Program-made: the position numbers and the translations under genes | Source: Sulfuricella denitrificans | Lineage (GTDB): Bacteria > Pseudomonadota > Gammaproteobacteria > Burkholderiales > Sulfuricellaceae | NCBI GenBank assembly: GCA_002632355.1 | Contig: NSJJ01000009.1 | Coordinates: forward strand, 1-64,000 | Direction of reading: 5' to 3' | Length of the DNA stretch: 64,000 bases | Shown here: piece after piece, positions 40,928 through 49,578 of the stretch | Layout: the number at the start of each line of letters is the position of its first letter | Numbering within the stretch: the stretch's first letter is position 1 | Notes under the pieces: generated by a model | Told to the model about the DNA's origin: nothing | Seen by the model: the letters and a program-made list of their open reading frames with translations, nothing else | Databases searched by the model: none

Positions 40928-41365
40928 TTAGTGGCGGGCAAAAACCCGGGTTGTCCCATCAGACTGCACCAGCAGTGTGTCGTAGGGAATAGCGCGCACG
41001 CCTTCCATTCCAGGCGATCCGGGCGGCATCGAGGGTACGGCCAGTCCAAGGGCTTGCGGTTTTGCAGCCAGCATGTGCTTGATGTCCTGGGCAGGAACGT
41101 GCCCTTCGACCACGTATTTGCCGATCTTTGCCGTATGGCAGGCGGCGAGCCTGTCCGGCATGCCGAGCCGGCTGCGTTCGGCCTGCACATCAGCCACGTT
41201 GTGTGTTCTTACCTCGAAGCCGTTTTGCCTGAGATGCTCGACCCATTTTCCGCAACAACCGCAGTACGGGCTCTTGTAAACGTCAACAGCCGGAAACTGG
41301 GCTGCCAAAGCATTGTGGGAAAGGATCACTCCGGCCAGAACTGCGGTGATTTTGCTGAATTTCAT
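40928..41365 (-). CDS. DUF411 periplasmic metal-binding protein
   Basis: 145 residues from the ATG at 41363-41365 (GGGAAGC upstream). Signal peptide cleaved near ALAAQFPA. Mature protein begins DVYKSPYCGCCGKWVEHL, the CxCC site of DUF411 proteins, and continues MPDRLAACHTAKIGKYVVEGHVPAQD, with another conserved Cys-His. Family proteins bind copper in the periplasm and are common in copper islands. Promoter region contains the copper box at 41423-41459; 17 bases separate it from the CusF-like gene, so both form one operon. Confidence 0.88.
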   Translation of the reverse strand: MKFSKITAVLAGVILSHNALAAQFPAVDVYKSPYCGCCGKWVEHLRQNGFEVRTHNVADVQAERSRLGMPDRLAACHTAKIGKYVVEGHVPAQDIKHMLAAKPQALGLAVPSMPPGSPGMEGVRAIPYDTLLVQSDGTTRVFARH

Positions 41366-41422
41366 GTTGAGCTTCCCTGTCTCATGGTTGATGCAGCCAG
41401 TTTGCAGCATCGCCCCCTTCAG

Positions 41423-41459
41423 GAAGCTGACGCGCAGATTACATTGCTGTAATTCTCAG
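41423..41459 (-). promoter_or_regulatory. Copper-box copy A (CopR-type operator)
   Basis: GAAGCTGAC-N5-GATTACA-TTGC-TGTAAT-T-CTCAG on +; its centre ATTACA-TTGC-TGTAAT (41438-41453) is a perfect palindrome. The same composite motif is at 44257-44292. It lies 58 bases before the DUF411 start on the minus strand and resembles binding sites of CopR/CusR-type regulators. Confidence 0.65.
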
Positions 41460-41484
41460 CCTGTTCCAATCTTGATGTTTCCCT

Positions 41485-42792
41485 CTACTTTCGAGACATG
41501 TCGGGCAGTTCGCCCTTCCATTCCGAAGCCACGGTGCCGGCCGGATGCCTGTACCAGCCTGGGTTCTTGTATTCGCCTGTCTTCACCTTGTCGCGCACCT
41601 TGACCACCGTAAACATGCCGCCCATTTCCACCGCGCCGAATGGCCCCTGTCCGGTCATCATTGGCAGGGTGTTGTCGGGGAGAGGCATTTCCATTTCGGC
41701 CATTTCAGCCATGCCCTTCTCGCCCATGGCCATGTAGTCCGGGATGAGGTTGTTGATTTTTGCCGCGACTTCGCGCTGGTTCACGCCGATCATATTTGGC
41801 ACCGCATGGCCCATGGCATTCATGGTGTGGTGCGACTTGTGGCAATGGAAGGCCCAGTCGCCCGGGTAGATGGCATCGAACTCGATCGCGCGCATCTGGC
41901 CGACGGCAATATCCGTCGTGACTTCCGGCCAGCGGGCGCTTTTCGGAACCCAGCCGCCGTCGGTGCCGGTGACTTCGAAATCGTAGCCATGAAGATGCAT
42001 GGGGTGATTGGTCATGGTCAGGTTCCCCATCCGGATGCGCACCTTGTCGCCCGTGCGCGCCACGATCGGATCGATGCCGGGAAAGGCGCGGCTGTTCCAG
42101 CACCACAGGTTGAAATCCGTCATGGTGTTGACCCGGGGCGTATAGCTGCCAGGATCTATGTCGAATGCGTTGGCGAGGAAGATGAAATCCCGGTCGACGC
42201 GGTGAAGATTGGGATTTTTCGGATGAACAACAATGGAGCCCAGCATGCCCATTGCCATTTGCACCATCTCGTCCGCATGGGGGTGGTACATGAAGGTGCC
42301 GGATTTCTTCATTTCGAATTCATAAACAAAGGTCTTTCCGGCTGGAATCTGCGGCTGGGTAAGCCCGCCCACACCATCCATGCCACTCGGCAAGAGTATG
42401 CCGTGCCAGTGGACGGTAGTGTGTTCCGGCAGTTTGTTGGTAACAAAAATACGCACCCTGTCGCCTTCCACGCATTCGATGGTCGGGCCCGGGGATTGGC
42501 CGTTGTAACCCCACAGGTTGGCGATCATGCCGGGCGCGATCTCCCGCTGCACCGGTTCAGCTACCAGATGAAACTCTTTCCAGCCATTTTTCATGCGCCA
42601 CGGCAATGTCCATCCATTGAGCGTAACAACCGGGTTGTAAGGCCGCCCGGCATGGGGCGCAAGGGGCGGCTGGGTGGCCGCCAGCGACTGGGTTGGCGCT
42701 TCGGGTACGGATGCCGCCTGTCCACGGCCGACCATTCCAAGGCCGAGCGCAATAGCACCCGCTTTAGAAAGAAACTGCCTGCGATTTGTCAT
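41485..42792 (-). CDS. Tat-exported multicopper oxidase
   Basis: 435 residues. The N-terminal TNRRQFLSKAGAIALG is a twin-arginine signal. All four copper-ligand motifs are intact: TVHWHGI (about 125), YHPHAD, NHPMHLHGYDF and HCHKSHH (near 300-310). Family members oxidise Cu(I) or metals/phenols in the periplasm with O2. A Met-rich segment (about 355-390, MAMGEKGMAEMAEMEMPLP) may be an additional copper site. Encoded before the TolC-like gene on the same strand, 12 bases downstream of it, so one operon. Shorter than CueO/CopA (about 500-600), closer to the two-domain/CopA-like short oxidases. Confidence 0.9.
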   Translation of the reverse strand: MTNRRQFLSKAGAIALGLGMVGRGQAASVPEAPTQSLAATQPPLAPHAGRPYNPVVTLNGWTLPWRMKNGWKEFHLVAEPVQREIAPGMIANLWGYNGQSPGPTIECVEGDRVRIFVTNKLPEHTTVHWHGILLPSGMDGVGGLTQPQIPAGKTFVYEFEMKKSGTFMYHPHADEMVQMAMGMLGSIVVHPKNPNLHRVDRDFIFLANAFDIDPGSYTPRVNTMTDFNLWCWNSRAFPGIDPIVARTGDKVRIRMGNLTMTNHPMHLHGYDFEVTGTDGGWVPKSARWPEVTTDIAVGQMRAIEFDAIYPGDWAFHCHKSHHTMNAMGHAVPNMIGVNQREVAAKINNLIPDYMAMGEKGMAEMAEMEMPLPDNTLPMMTGQGPFGAVEMGGMFTVVKVRDKVKTGEYKNPGWYRHPAGTVASEWKGELPDMSRK

Positions 42793-42804
42793 GATGATTT
42801 CCTT

Positions 42805-44199
42805 CTATTTGTCTGTTGCCGGAGAGTTGCCGCCAACACCATCCATGGCCATTTTCAGGCTGGTTTCCGCCAGCCAGAAATCGCGCATCGCATCCAGGTA
42901 GGCGTTGACGCTGCCCACCTGTTCGCGGGCATCGGCCAGCAGTTCAAACACGCCGATCAACATCCCGTTGTAACGGAGCATGTTTTCGTCGGATATTTTC
43001 TTGCGCAGCGGAACAATCTCATCACGGTAGTGACTGGCGAGTTTGAAGGTGGCGAGATAGCCGGCATACGATTCGCGTGCCGAAGAATGCGCATGGACCG
43101 CCATTTCCGCGACTCTTTGCATGGCCTGGGTGTACAGCGACTCGGCGCGCGCAACCCTGGCGCCGCCCCAGTCGAATATCGGCAGCTCGAAGCTGACTTC
43201 ATAGCCACTCTTGCGCGGACTGCCAGCCGAAGTGGTATTCAGGTAACCGACCTCGAGCACGTTGACGAAGCGGGTGGCGCGCGTCAAACCGAGTGACTTG
43301 GCCAGGCCATCAAGCTCCTGCCTTGCCATGCGCAAGTCGAAGCGCTCATCCAGGGTCTGGCTGACGATTTTTTCCTCGCGGATGATCTCTGCGGGAAGAT
43401 CGGGCAGACGCTCCGGCAGGCGCAGGCGCTCGATGCGATCCTTCAATCCCAGCAGCCGGATCAGGCGCTCACGCTCGCTGACGGCAGACAGCCGGGTACG
43501 CGCCAGTTGGGCGATCACATCAGCATGAAAAGCCTGCTCACGGGCCAGTTCGAGCTGGCTGAAATTCCCGGCTTTAGCCATCCTGCTTGCCAGCTCGGTT
43601 CCTGCCTCTGCCGATGATTCGACCTGTTCCAGGTATTTTACGGACTGCTGCGCTGCAACTGCCTTGAAAAAGGCCTTGCGGGTTTCATAGGCCAGCCGCA
43701 CGGTTTCTGCAGCCGCGCGCAGCTTGGCCTGTTCGAAGCGGCGGCTCTCGATTTCGCTACGAGCCGGCATGGTCAGCAGACCGAGAAAGTTAAACATGAC
43801 CGAGCGCTCGAATTCAATCGAGCCTCCTTGCTCTGTGCGCTGGAAACCGAAACCTGGGTTGTGCAGGCGCCCGGCCTGCACCAGTTCAGCTTCCGAAATG
43901 CCGAGTTCGGCGTAATTGGCCTGCAGTCCCTTGTTGTTGAGCAGCGCAATCTGAACCGCATCATCGACCGAAAGGACTTTTGTCAGTAAGCTGTCCACCT
44001 GAACCTGGGACGCTGTGACATCTGCTTCGCTGCGTTGCCAGGCAACTTGCTGGCCCAGCTTGCTGTTTACCTCTTCGGATGTCTTGCCGAAACCCCCGTC
44101 CGGTGTGAATGAGGCGCATCCGCCAAGCACCAGAATACTTGCCGAAACGAGGGCAAGTTTGAGCCGGGGATTTGCCTTGAATGGAATTGTGCGGGCCAT
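42805..44199 (-). CDS. TolC-family outer-membrane factor, CusC/CzcC-like lipoprotein
   Basis: 464 residues with a lipobox at LVLGGCAS (Cys28). Two repeats of the outer-membrane efflux protein fold (about 75-260 and 280-455) with helical heptads (VQIALLNNKGLQANYAELGISEAEL; QAKLRAAAETVRLAYETRKAFFKAV; SLYTQAMQRVAEMAVHAHSSARESY). Such factors form the outer duct of RND metal pumps, but the matching inner-membrane and adaptor genes are not in this window. The multicopper oxidase follows after 12 bases. Divergent from copR with the copper box between. Confidence 0.9.
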   Translation of the reverse strand: MARTIPFKANPRLKLALVSASILVLGGCASFTPDGGFGKTSEEVNSKLGQQVAWQRSEADVTASQVQVDSLLTKVLSVDDAVQIALLNNKGLQANYAELGISEAELVQAGRLHNPGFGFQRTEQGGSIEFERSVMFNFLGLLTMPARSEIESRRFEQAKLRAAAETVRLAYETRKAFFKAVAAQQSVKYLEQVESSAEAGTELASRMAKAGNFSQLELAREQAFHADVIAQLARTRLSAVSERERLIRLLGLKDRIERLRLPERLPDLPAEIIREEKIVSQTLDERFDLRMARQELDGLAKSLGLTRATRFVNVLEVGYLNTTSAGSPRKSGYEVSFELPIFDWGGARVARAESLYTQAMQRVAEMAVHAHSSARESYAGYLATFKLASHYRDEIVPLRKKISDENMLRYNGMLIGVFELLADAREQVGSVNAYLDAMRDFWLAETSLKMAMDGVGGNSPATDK

Positions 44200-44256
44200 G
44201 ATCGTATTTCTCCTTCATCGGGTAGCAGAACCATAATGACGGCAAGCCACCGACCC

Positions 44257-44292
44257 GAAGCTGACATTGCGATTACAATTTTGTTATCTCAG
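44257..44292. promoter_or_regulatory. Copper-box copy B between CusC-like and copRS
   Basis: GAAGCTGAC-N5-GATTACA-ATTT-TGTTAT-CTCAG; identical in plan and mostly in sequence to copy A at 41423-41459. Located in the 154-base divergent gap, 58 bases from the CusC-like start and 61 from the copR start, so it could serve both promoters. ATTACA-N4-TGTTAT is palindromic with one mismatch. Confidence 0.65.
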
Positions 44293-44353
44293 TGGATTCC
44301 GGATCCGGTGAGGATGCGATTTGGGCGGATGACCATAGCAGCAGAGGAAAGCA

Positions 44354-45034
44354 ATGAAGATCCTGATTATCGAAGATGAACCTAAAACCGGCGACTACCT
44401 GAGGCGCGGCCTCACGGAAGCCGGGTTCGTGGTCGACCTGGTGCGGGACGGAATGGATGGCATGCACATGGCCTTGACGGAGGCCTACGATCTGGTTGTA
44501 CTCGACGTGATGCTGCCCGGTCTCAATGGCTGGCAGGTACTGGAAAAAATCCGGGCTACCGAGCGGGACATGCCGGTGCTTTTCCTGACCGCCCGCGACC
44601 ATGTAGAGGACCGGGTGAAAGGGCTGGACCTTGGTGCGGACGATTACCTCATCAAGCCATTCGCCTTCTCCGAACTGCTGGCCCGGATCAGAACCCTGCT
44701 ACGGCGCGGCGCGGCAAGAGGGCCTGAAGTGCTGCATGCGGCCGATCTGGAGCTGGACCTGCTGCGCCGCCGAGTGACGCGGGGCGGGCAGCGTATCGAC
44801 CTGACGGCCAAGGAATTTTCCCTGCTCGAATTGTTTCTGCGCCGGCAGGGGGAGGTTTTGCCGCGTTCGTTGATCGCCTCCCAGGTATGGGACATGAATT
44901 TCGACAGCGATACCAACGTCATCGAGGTCGCTGTTCGTCGTTTGCGCTCGAAGGTGGATGACGCATTTGAGCCCAAGCTGATCCGTACGGTGCGAGGCAT
45001 GGGGTACGTCCTTGAATCCACGGAGCCGGCATGA
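44354..45034 (+). CDS. copR: Copper-responsive response regulator, CusR/CopR family
   Basis: 226 residues, OmpR/PhoB-type. Receiver domain with acidic pair EDE (7-9), phosphoacceptor Asp51 ([10 protein letters not shown]) and Lys in [10 protein letters not shown]; winged-helix DNA-binding domain from about 128 ([44 protein letters not shown]). The CusR subfamily has this size and linker ([13 protein letters not shown]). Expected to bind the copper boxes at 41423 and 44257. Followed by copS with a 4-base overlap. Confidence 0.92.
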   Translation: MKILIIEDEPKTGDYLRRGLTEAGFVVDLVRDGMDGMHMALTEAYDLVVLDVMLPGLNGWQVLEKIRATERDMPVLFLTARDHVEDRVKGLDLGADDYLIKPFAFSELLARIRTLLRRGAARGPEVLHAADLELDLLRRRVTRGGQRIDLTAKEFSLLELFLRRQGEVLPRSLIASQVWDMNFDSDTNVIEVAVRRLRSKVDDAFEPKLIRTVRGMGYVLESTEPA

Positions 45035-46443
45035 GCTGGCGAAAATCCATTACCCTTCGCCTGACGCTGCTCTTCGCTGCTGCTTCTGCCATGGTTCTCT
45101 TTGCTGTCGGCACTGTCATAGGGCTGGCGGTAGAGGCGCATTTCGAGGAGCAGGACCGCATGGAATTGAATGGCAAACTGGAATTGATACGCCACGCCCT
45201 TCTCCAGGTGAGAGTCCAGGCTGATCTCGACGCATTGCCCCAGCATCTGGACGATGCCCTGGTCGGTCATCACGATCTGTCCGTTGTCGTCGTTACACCG
45301 GCGAACCAAAAATTGTTTGCCACTTCGGGTGCGGATTTTCCAGCGCCTCTGCTTGATGAGCGCCCGGCTTCGGGCAAAATTGGGCCCGGAAAACTCAAAA
45401 CATGGGAACACGGCGATCAAGCATACAGGGGAATTACCGTTGTCATTCCAACCGGAATGCCGGGGGCGGCACCCTTTAAGGTTGCTGTGGCATTGAACAT
45501 TGGGCACCACCTGGCTTTCATGTCAGCATTTCAGCGAATCCTGTGGGGGGCGGTCACGCTGGGCATTCTGCTAACCGGGTTGCTCGGCTGGGGCGTGACG
45601 CGCCGCGAGATGGCACCCGTCAGAAACATCGCCGAGGTGGCAAAGGGGATGTCCGCCCAGCAGCTGCATAAACGTTTACCAATCGAATCCGTACCCGCCG
45701 AACTGGAAGATCTGGCAAGCTCATTTAACGAAATGCTCTCTCGTCTGGAAGATTCATTCAGGCGCCTGTCCGAATTTTCCTCTGATCTGGCCCACGAACT
45801 GCGCACGCCGATCAGCAACCTGATGACCCAGACTCAAGTCACGATCTCGAAGGCAAGAACGGCAGACGAGTATCAGGATATTCTCTATTCCAATCTCGAG
45901 GAATACGAGCGCCTCGCCCGCATGATCTCGGACATGCTGTTTCTGGCCAAAGCTGACAATGGCCTGATTATTCCACGCAGCGAACAGGTGGATCTGGTCG
46001 CTGAAGTGCAGGCGCTATTCGAGTACTACGAAGCCATCGCGGAAGAGGGAGGGGTCACCCTGGCGCTCACAGGTGAAGGAGCCATCCCCGGAGACAAATT
46101 GATGATCCGTCGTGCCATCAGCAATCTGCTGTCGAACGCGATACGTTATACGCCGCGCGGCGGCTCGGTTAAGGTGAATATCACCCGACCCGGTTCAGGA
46201 GAAATCCATCTGATTGTTGAAAACACTGGTGCGACAATTCCTGTCGAACACCTTCCACGACTGTTCGACCGCTTTTATCGGGTGGACCCTTCGCGCCAGA
46301 AAACGGCCGAGGGGGCAGGATTGGGCCTGGCGATCACCAAATCGATTCTAGTGGCGCACCATGGGGCAATTACCGCCTCGTCCTCACAGGGGATCACACG
46401 TTTCCTGGCAACTTTTCATACGACTCCCAACGCGAGCACTTAA
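45031..46443 (+). CDS. copS: Copper sensor histidine kinase, CusS/CopS family
   Basis: 470 residues: N-terminal membrane helix (about 12-32), periplasmic sensor of about 130 residues, second helix (about 170-190), HAMP, HisKA with [13 protein letters not shown] (phosphoacceptor His about 264), and HATPase with [10 protein letters not shown] (N box), GAGLGLAI and the F/G2 region. IMS-type heavy metal sensors of this family (TIGR01386-like) detect periplasmic Cu(I)/Ag(I). ATGA overlap with copR. Downstream (46444-46726) only a bidirectional terminator and tRNA flank are visible. Confidence 0.92.
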   Translation: MSWRKSITLRLTLLFAAASAMVLFAVGTVIGLAVEAHFEEQDRMELNGKLELIRHALLQVRVQADLDALPQHLDDALVGHHDLSVVVVTPANQKLFATSGADFPAPLLDERPASGKIGPGKLKTWEHGDQAYRGITVVIPTGMPGAAPFKVAVALNIGHHLAFMSAFQRILWGAVTLGILLTGLLGWGVTRREMAPVRNIAEVAKGMSAQQLHKRLPIESVPAELEDLASSFNEMLSRLEDSFRRLSEFSSDLAHELRTPISNLMTQTQVTISKARTADEYQDILYSNLEEYERLARMISDMLFLAKADNGLIIPRSEQVDLVAEVQALFEYYEAIAEEGGVTLALTGEGAIPGDKLMIRRAISNLLSNAIRYTPRGGSVKVNITRPGSGEIHLIVENTGATIPVEHLPRLFDRFYRVDPSRQKTAEGAGLGLAITKSILVAHHGAITASSSQGITRFLATFHTTPNAST

Positions 46444-46658
46444 CTATCCATCACAAGGTATAAACCACTGGCTTTAACTGCGTCAATATGTTGCATGAAG
46501 GCGGTGCGGCACGGACTACAGGTGCGGAAGTCATACAGCATTTCAAATGGAGTATCACTTAGTATGGGTTACGAAATGCTGTCACAAGGTGCTGTCTGAT
46601 GGTATATGCCGTCAAAAAACCCGGATTGCAAAGGTTTGGATTGGGCTGGTTTGGACGT

Positions 46659-46706
46659 AAAAAAGGCCTGAAACCTTGTATTTGTAAGGGTTTCAGGCCT
46701 TTTTTT
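46659..46706. terminator. Bidirectional rho-independent terminator
   Basis: GGCCTGAAACC (46665-46675) pairs with GGTTTCAGGCC (46689-46699); an A6 tract precedes and a T7 tract follows, so it works on both strands. It can stop the tRNA-Ala transcript on - and read-through from copRS on +. Confidence 0.9.
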
Positions 46707-46726
46707 GACTGCTTTGCTACTGTGTT

Positions 46727-46802
<76 letters not shown>

Positions 46803-46962
46803 AAAGCGTTGCGCATTCTAATCAGGATCATGACCGAAGTCAAGGCGCGGGATTTACTGTCTGCCCGTCAGCCGGAAATGAGTCACATTGGCGCGGCGTT
46901 ATGAATTCCAGGGGCGTTTTATGTTGTAATGACGTGTTTCGTGTTTAGCGGGTAAAGTCCGG

Positions 46963-48084
46963 GTGAGTGAATATCCTGTGGTTAACTGGTCCGAGGAGGG
47001 CGAGGGCCGGTCTGCCCGGTGGCGTTCGGAGAGCGGGGCGCCGCCGCCCAAAAAGCTGCTGGTCGCAGATGACCGCATCAAAGCGGATGAAGCCTATCGT
47101 CTGGCCTGCGAGGGTACCGCGCTACTGTGGCGCGGGGACTTTCAGAATGCGCGCCAGTTGCAGCAGGCGATGGCGCGTCGCATCGATCGCAAGCCGCGCA
47201 AGTCTGCTTCGTCCCTAACCGAAGCCTTTCATTTTCATCGTCAGTTCCAGTCTTTGCGCGCACGTGTGCTTGGGATGCTGTTGCTGCCGCTGGAGGCGGA
47301 TTACAGCATTCCCTTGCGGCGTGCGCCTGACGTGCGGGAAGCCTGTACGGAAGCGTATGGTTTCGGCGAAGCGCCCTCGCTGGTCTCGCTGCGCGAATTG
47401 CTGGGTCTGGTCGGCGCACACGAGTGGCGCAAGAAAGGCGTGGAAATCGCGGCGCTCGGTGCGCGCATCCACCCGCACTATGGCGTTTTTTCACCGGTTC
47501 GTGGCGAGTATGCCGGTCTGGTGGCAGGGGCGCCGCTGCCTTCCATGGAACTGGCATTCGATATTGGCACGGGGACCGGGGTGCTGGCTGCAATTCTGGC
47601 CCGGCGAGGTGTGAAACGCATTGTGGCCACGGACCAGGATCCCCGTGCCCTGGCATGCGCACGCGAGAATATCGCCCGGCTTGGGCGATTGGCACAGGTG
47701 GAGATCGTTCAGGCCGATCTTTTTCCGGAAGGGCGTGCCCCGCTGATCGTCTGCAATCCGCCCTGGCTCCCGGCACGGGCAAATTCACCGATCGAACATG
47801 CAATCTACGACCCGGAGAGCCGTATGCTGAAAGGTTTCCTGGCCGGGCTGGCCGCTCATCTTGAGCCGGGCGGCGAGGGCTGGCTGATACTTTCCGATCT
47901 GGCCGAACACCTTGGATTGCGGTCGAGGGACGAGTTGCTGGCTGCTTTCGATGAAGCTGGGCTGAAGGTCGTGGGGCGGATGGATGTCAAACCTACGCAC
48001 CCCCGCGCGGCGGATGAAACCGACCCACTCCATGCGGCGCGTGCGGCCGAGGTGACTTCGCTGTGGCGTCTTGCGGTTCGCTGA
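46963..48084 (+). CDS. SAM-dependent methyltransferase, HemK-like
   Basis: 373 residues from GTG at 46963. The first 190 residues are helical and specific to this family (RIKADEAYRLACEGTALLWRG, SLTEAFHFHRQFQSLRARVLGMLL). The Rossmann-like domain from about 195 has motif I AFDIGTGTGVLAAILA, an acidic loop VATDQDPRALACAREN and VCNPPWLPA, the (D/N)PPY-type motif of N-methyltransferases of protein or nucleic acid. Similar proteins are called class I methyltransferases of HemK/RlmF type; target unknown. No partner gene is nearby. The 288-base gap to metK contains the MITE-like element. Confidence 0.88.
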   Translation: MSEYPVVNWSEEGEGRSARWRSESGAPPPKKLLVADDRIKADEAYRLACEGTALLWRGDFQNARQLQQAMARRIDRKPRKSASSLTEAFHFHRQFQSLRARVLGMLLLPLEADYSIPLRRAPDVREACTEAYGFGEAPSLVSLRELLGLVGAHEWRKKGVEIAALGARIHPHYGVFSPVRGEYAGLVAGAPLPSMELAFDIGTGTGVLAAILARRGVKRIVATDQDPRALACARENIARLGRLAQVEIVQADLFPEGRAPLIVCNPPWLPARANSPIEHAIYDPESRMLKGFLAGLAAHLEPGGEGWLILSDLAEHLGLRSRDELLAAFDEAGLKVVGRMDVKPTHPRAADETDPLHAARAAEVTSLWRLAVR

Positions 48085-48139
48085 TCAGGCAAGGTTTCAT
48101 TATCCCGTGAAATAATTGATTGTGAAAACCTCGGTTGCA

Positions 48140-48287
48140 AACCGCAAAGGCGCTAAGGCGCCAAGATTATGCAAAGGAAAACAGAAAATTGTAACGATGG
48201 CTGGGCGAATTGCCTTCTCACCCTTTGGGTGTCTCGGCTTCCCATTCCATCTTCCTGATTTCTTTGCGCCTTCGCGCTTTTGCGGTT
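48140..48287. mobile_element. MITE-like element with 26-bp terminal inverted repeats
   Basis: The left end AACCGCAAAGGCGCTAAGGC (48140 onward, 26 bases) matches the reverse complement of the right end (48262-48287) at 23 of 26 positions. The 148-base body has no gene. The terminal sequence resembles short repeats scattered in beta/gamma-proteobacterial genomes. Flanking target-site duplication is unclear. Confidence 0.65.
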
Positions 48288-48326
48288 CATGAATCGATCT
48301 TATTAGGTAGCATGAACCTTTCCCCG

Positions 48327-48346
48327 CCTCCCCTTGTCAGGGGAGG
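48327..48346 (+). ncRNA. Perfect 8-bp hairpin in the metK leader
   Basis: CCTCCCCT (48327-48334), loop TGTC, AGGGGAGG (48339-48346), 26 bases before the metK ATG. No T tract. Could control metK translation or stability; it is too short to be a known SAM riboswitch. Confidence 0.45.
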
Positions 48347-48372
48347 AGTGTAATGATGATAAGGAACGATAA

Positions 48373-49551
48373 ATGAACACACGACGCCATCTGTTTACCT
48401 CTGAATCTGTTTCCGAGGGGCATCCGGACAAGATTGCGGACCAGATCTCGGACGCCATTCTGGATGCTTTTCTGGCCGAAGAGCCCGAGGCCAAGGTGGC
48501 TTGTGAAACCTTTGTGGCGGACAATCTGGTGGTGATTGCCGGCGAGTTCAAAACCGTTCGCAAGGAACTGTTCAGCGAGGTCCAGCAGCGCGCCGAAGAA
48601 ATCGCCCGTCAGGTGCTGCGCGACATCGGTTATCGGGATGCCGAAACCGGGATCGATCCGAACACCTGCGAAGTGCAGGTGCGCTTCAATCACCAGTCCA
48701 TCCAGATTCACAAAGGCATCACCCTGGCGGGTGGTGATATCGGCGCGGGCGACCAGGGGCTGATGTTCGGTTATGCCTGCGACGAAACCCCGGATCTCAT
48801 GCCTTATCCCGTGTGGCTGGCGCATCGTCTGGTGCAGAAGCAGGCCGAATTGCGCAAATCCGGCGCCTTGCCCTGGCTGCGCCCCGATGCAAAAAGCCAG
48901 GTGACCGTGGCTTACGAAGGGCACAAAGTCGCCGGCATCGAGAATGTGGTGATTTCCACGCAAATCGAGCGCAATCTCGACCCGGCCTGGGTGACGCAGG
49001 AAATCACGCGCGAAATCATTGACCCGCTGGTGCCGATGGAACTTCGCACGCCGGGTTTCAAGCTGTGGGTCAATCCTGCCGGTCCTTTCGAAATCGGCGG
49101 CCCCAATGGAGATACCGGCCTCACCGGGCGCAAGATCATCGTCGATACCTATGGCGGCTCCTGTCCGCATGGCGGCGGGGCGTTTTCCGGCAAAGACCCC
49201 ACCAAGGTGGATCGCTCGGCGGCTTACATGGCGCGATATATCGCCAAAAATCTCGTTTCAGCCGGTTATGCCCGGCGCTGCCTGGTCCAGCTTGCCTATG
49301 CCATCGGGGTGGCGGAGCCGGTCTCACTGCTGATCGAAACCTATGGCACCGGAACGCTCCCGGATAACACGCTGGAAACGATGGTGCGCGGCACCTTCAA
49401 GCTGACGCCGCGCGGCATTATCGACAGCCTCGACCTGCGCCGCCCGGTCTATCGGCAGACCGCCGCCTATGGACATTTCGGAAGAAGTGGGCCGGGTTTC
49501 ACCTGGGAGCGCATCGATCAGGCGGAAAAACTGGCCATGTTCGGCAAATAA
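48373..49551 (+). CDS. metK: S-adenosylmethionine synthase
   Basis: 392 residues with the family motifs: GHPDKIADQISDAILD near the start (ATP binding), ACETFVADNLVV, GAGDQGLMFGYACDE, GGAFSGKDPTKVDRSAAYM (phosphate/K+ loop). Makes S-adenosylmethionine from methionine and ATP, the methyl donor for the methyltransferase next door and, through speD, the aminopropyl donor for the polyamine cluster at the right end. Ribosome binding site AAGGAACG. Convergent with the histidine kinase gene, 27 bases apart. Confidence 0.97.
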   Translation: MNTRRHLFTSESVSEGHPDKIADQISDAILDAFLAEEPEAKVACETFVADNLVVIAGEFKTVRKELFSEVQQRAEEIARQVLRDIGYRDAETGIDPNTCEVQVRFNHQSIQIHKGITLAGGDIGAGDQGLMFGYACDETPDLMPYPVWLAHRLVQKQAELRKSGALPWLRPDAKSQVTVAYEGHKVAGIENVVISTQIERNLDPAWVTQEITREIIDPLVPMELRTPGFKLWVNPAGPFEIGGPNGDTGLTGRKIIVDTYGGSCPHGGGAFSGKDPTKVDRSAAYMARYIAKNLVSAGYARRCLVQLAYAIGVAEPVSLLIETYGTGTLPDNTLETMVRGTFKLTPRGIIDSLDLRRPVYRQTAAYGHFGRSGPGFTWERIDQAEKLAMFGK

Positions 49552-49578
49552 GACTTGATGAAAGCCGGGGCGCTCGAA

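Noticed and set aside
41545-43296. 1.7-kb + frame across the multicopper oxidase and CusC-like genes
   Set aside because: Mirror frame of two well-supported minus-strand genes; no motif or start signal.
48085-48372. SAM riboswitch before metK
   Set aside because: Only a short hairpin and a MITE-like repeat are seen; no conserved SAM-riboswitch core could be recognised.
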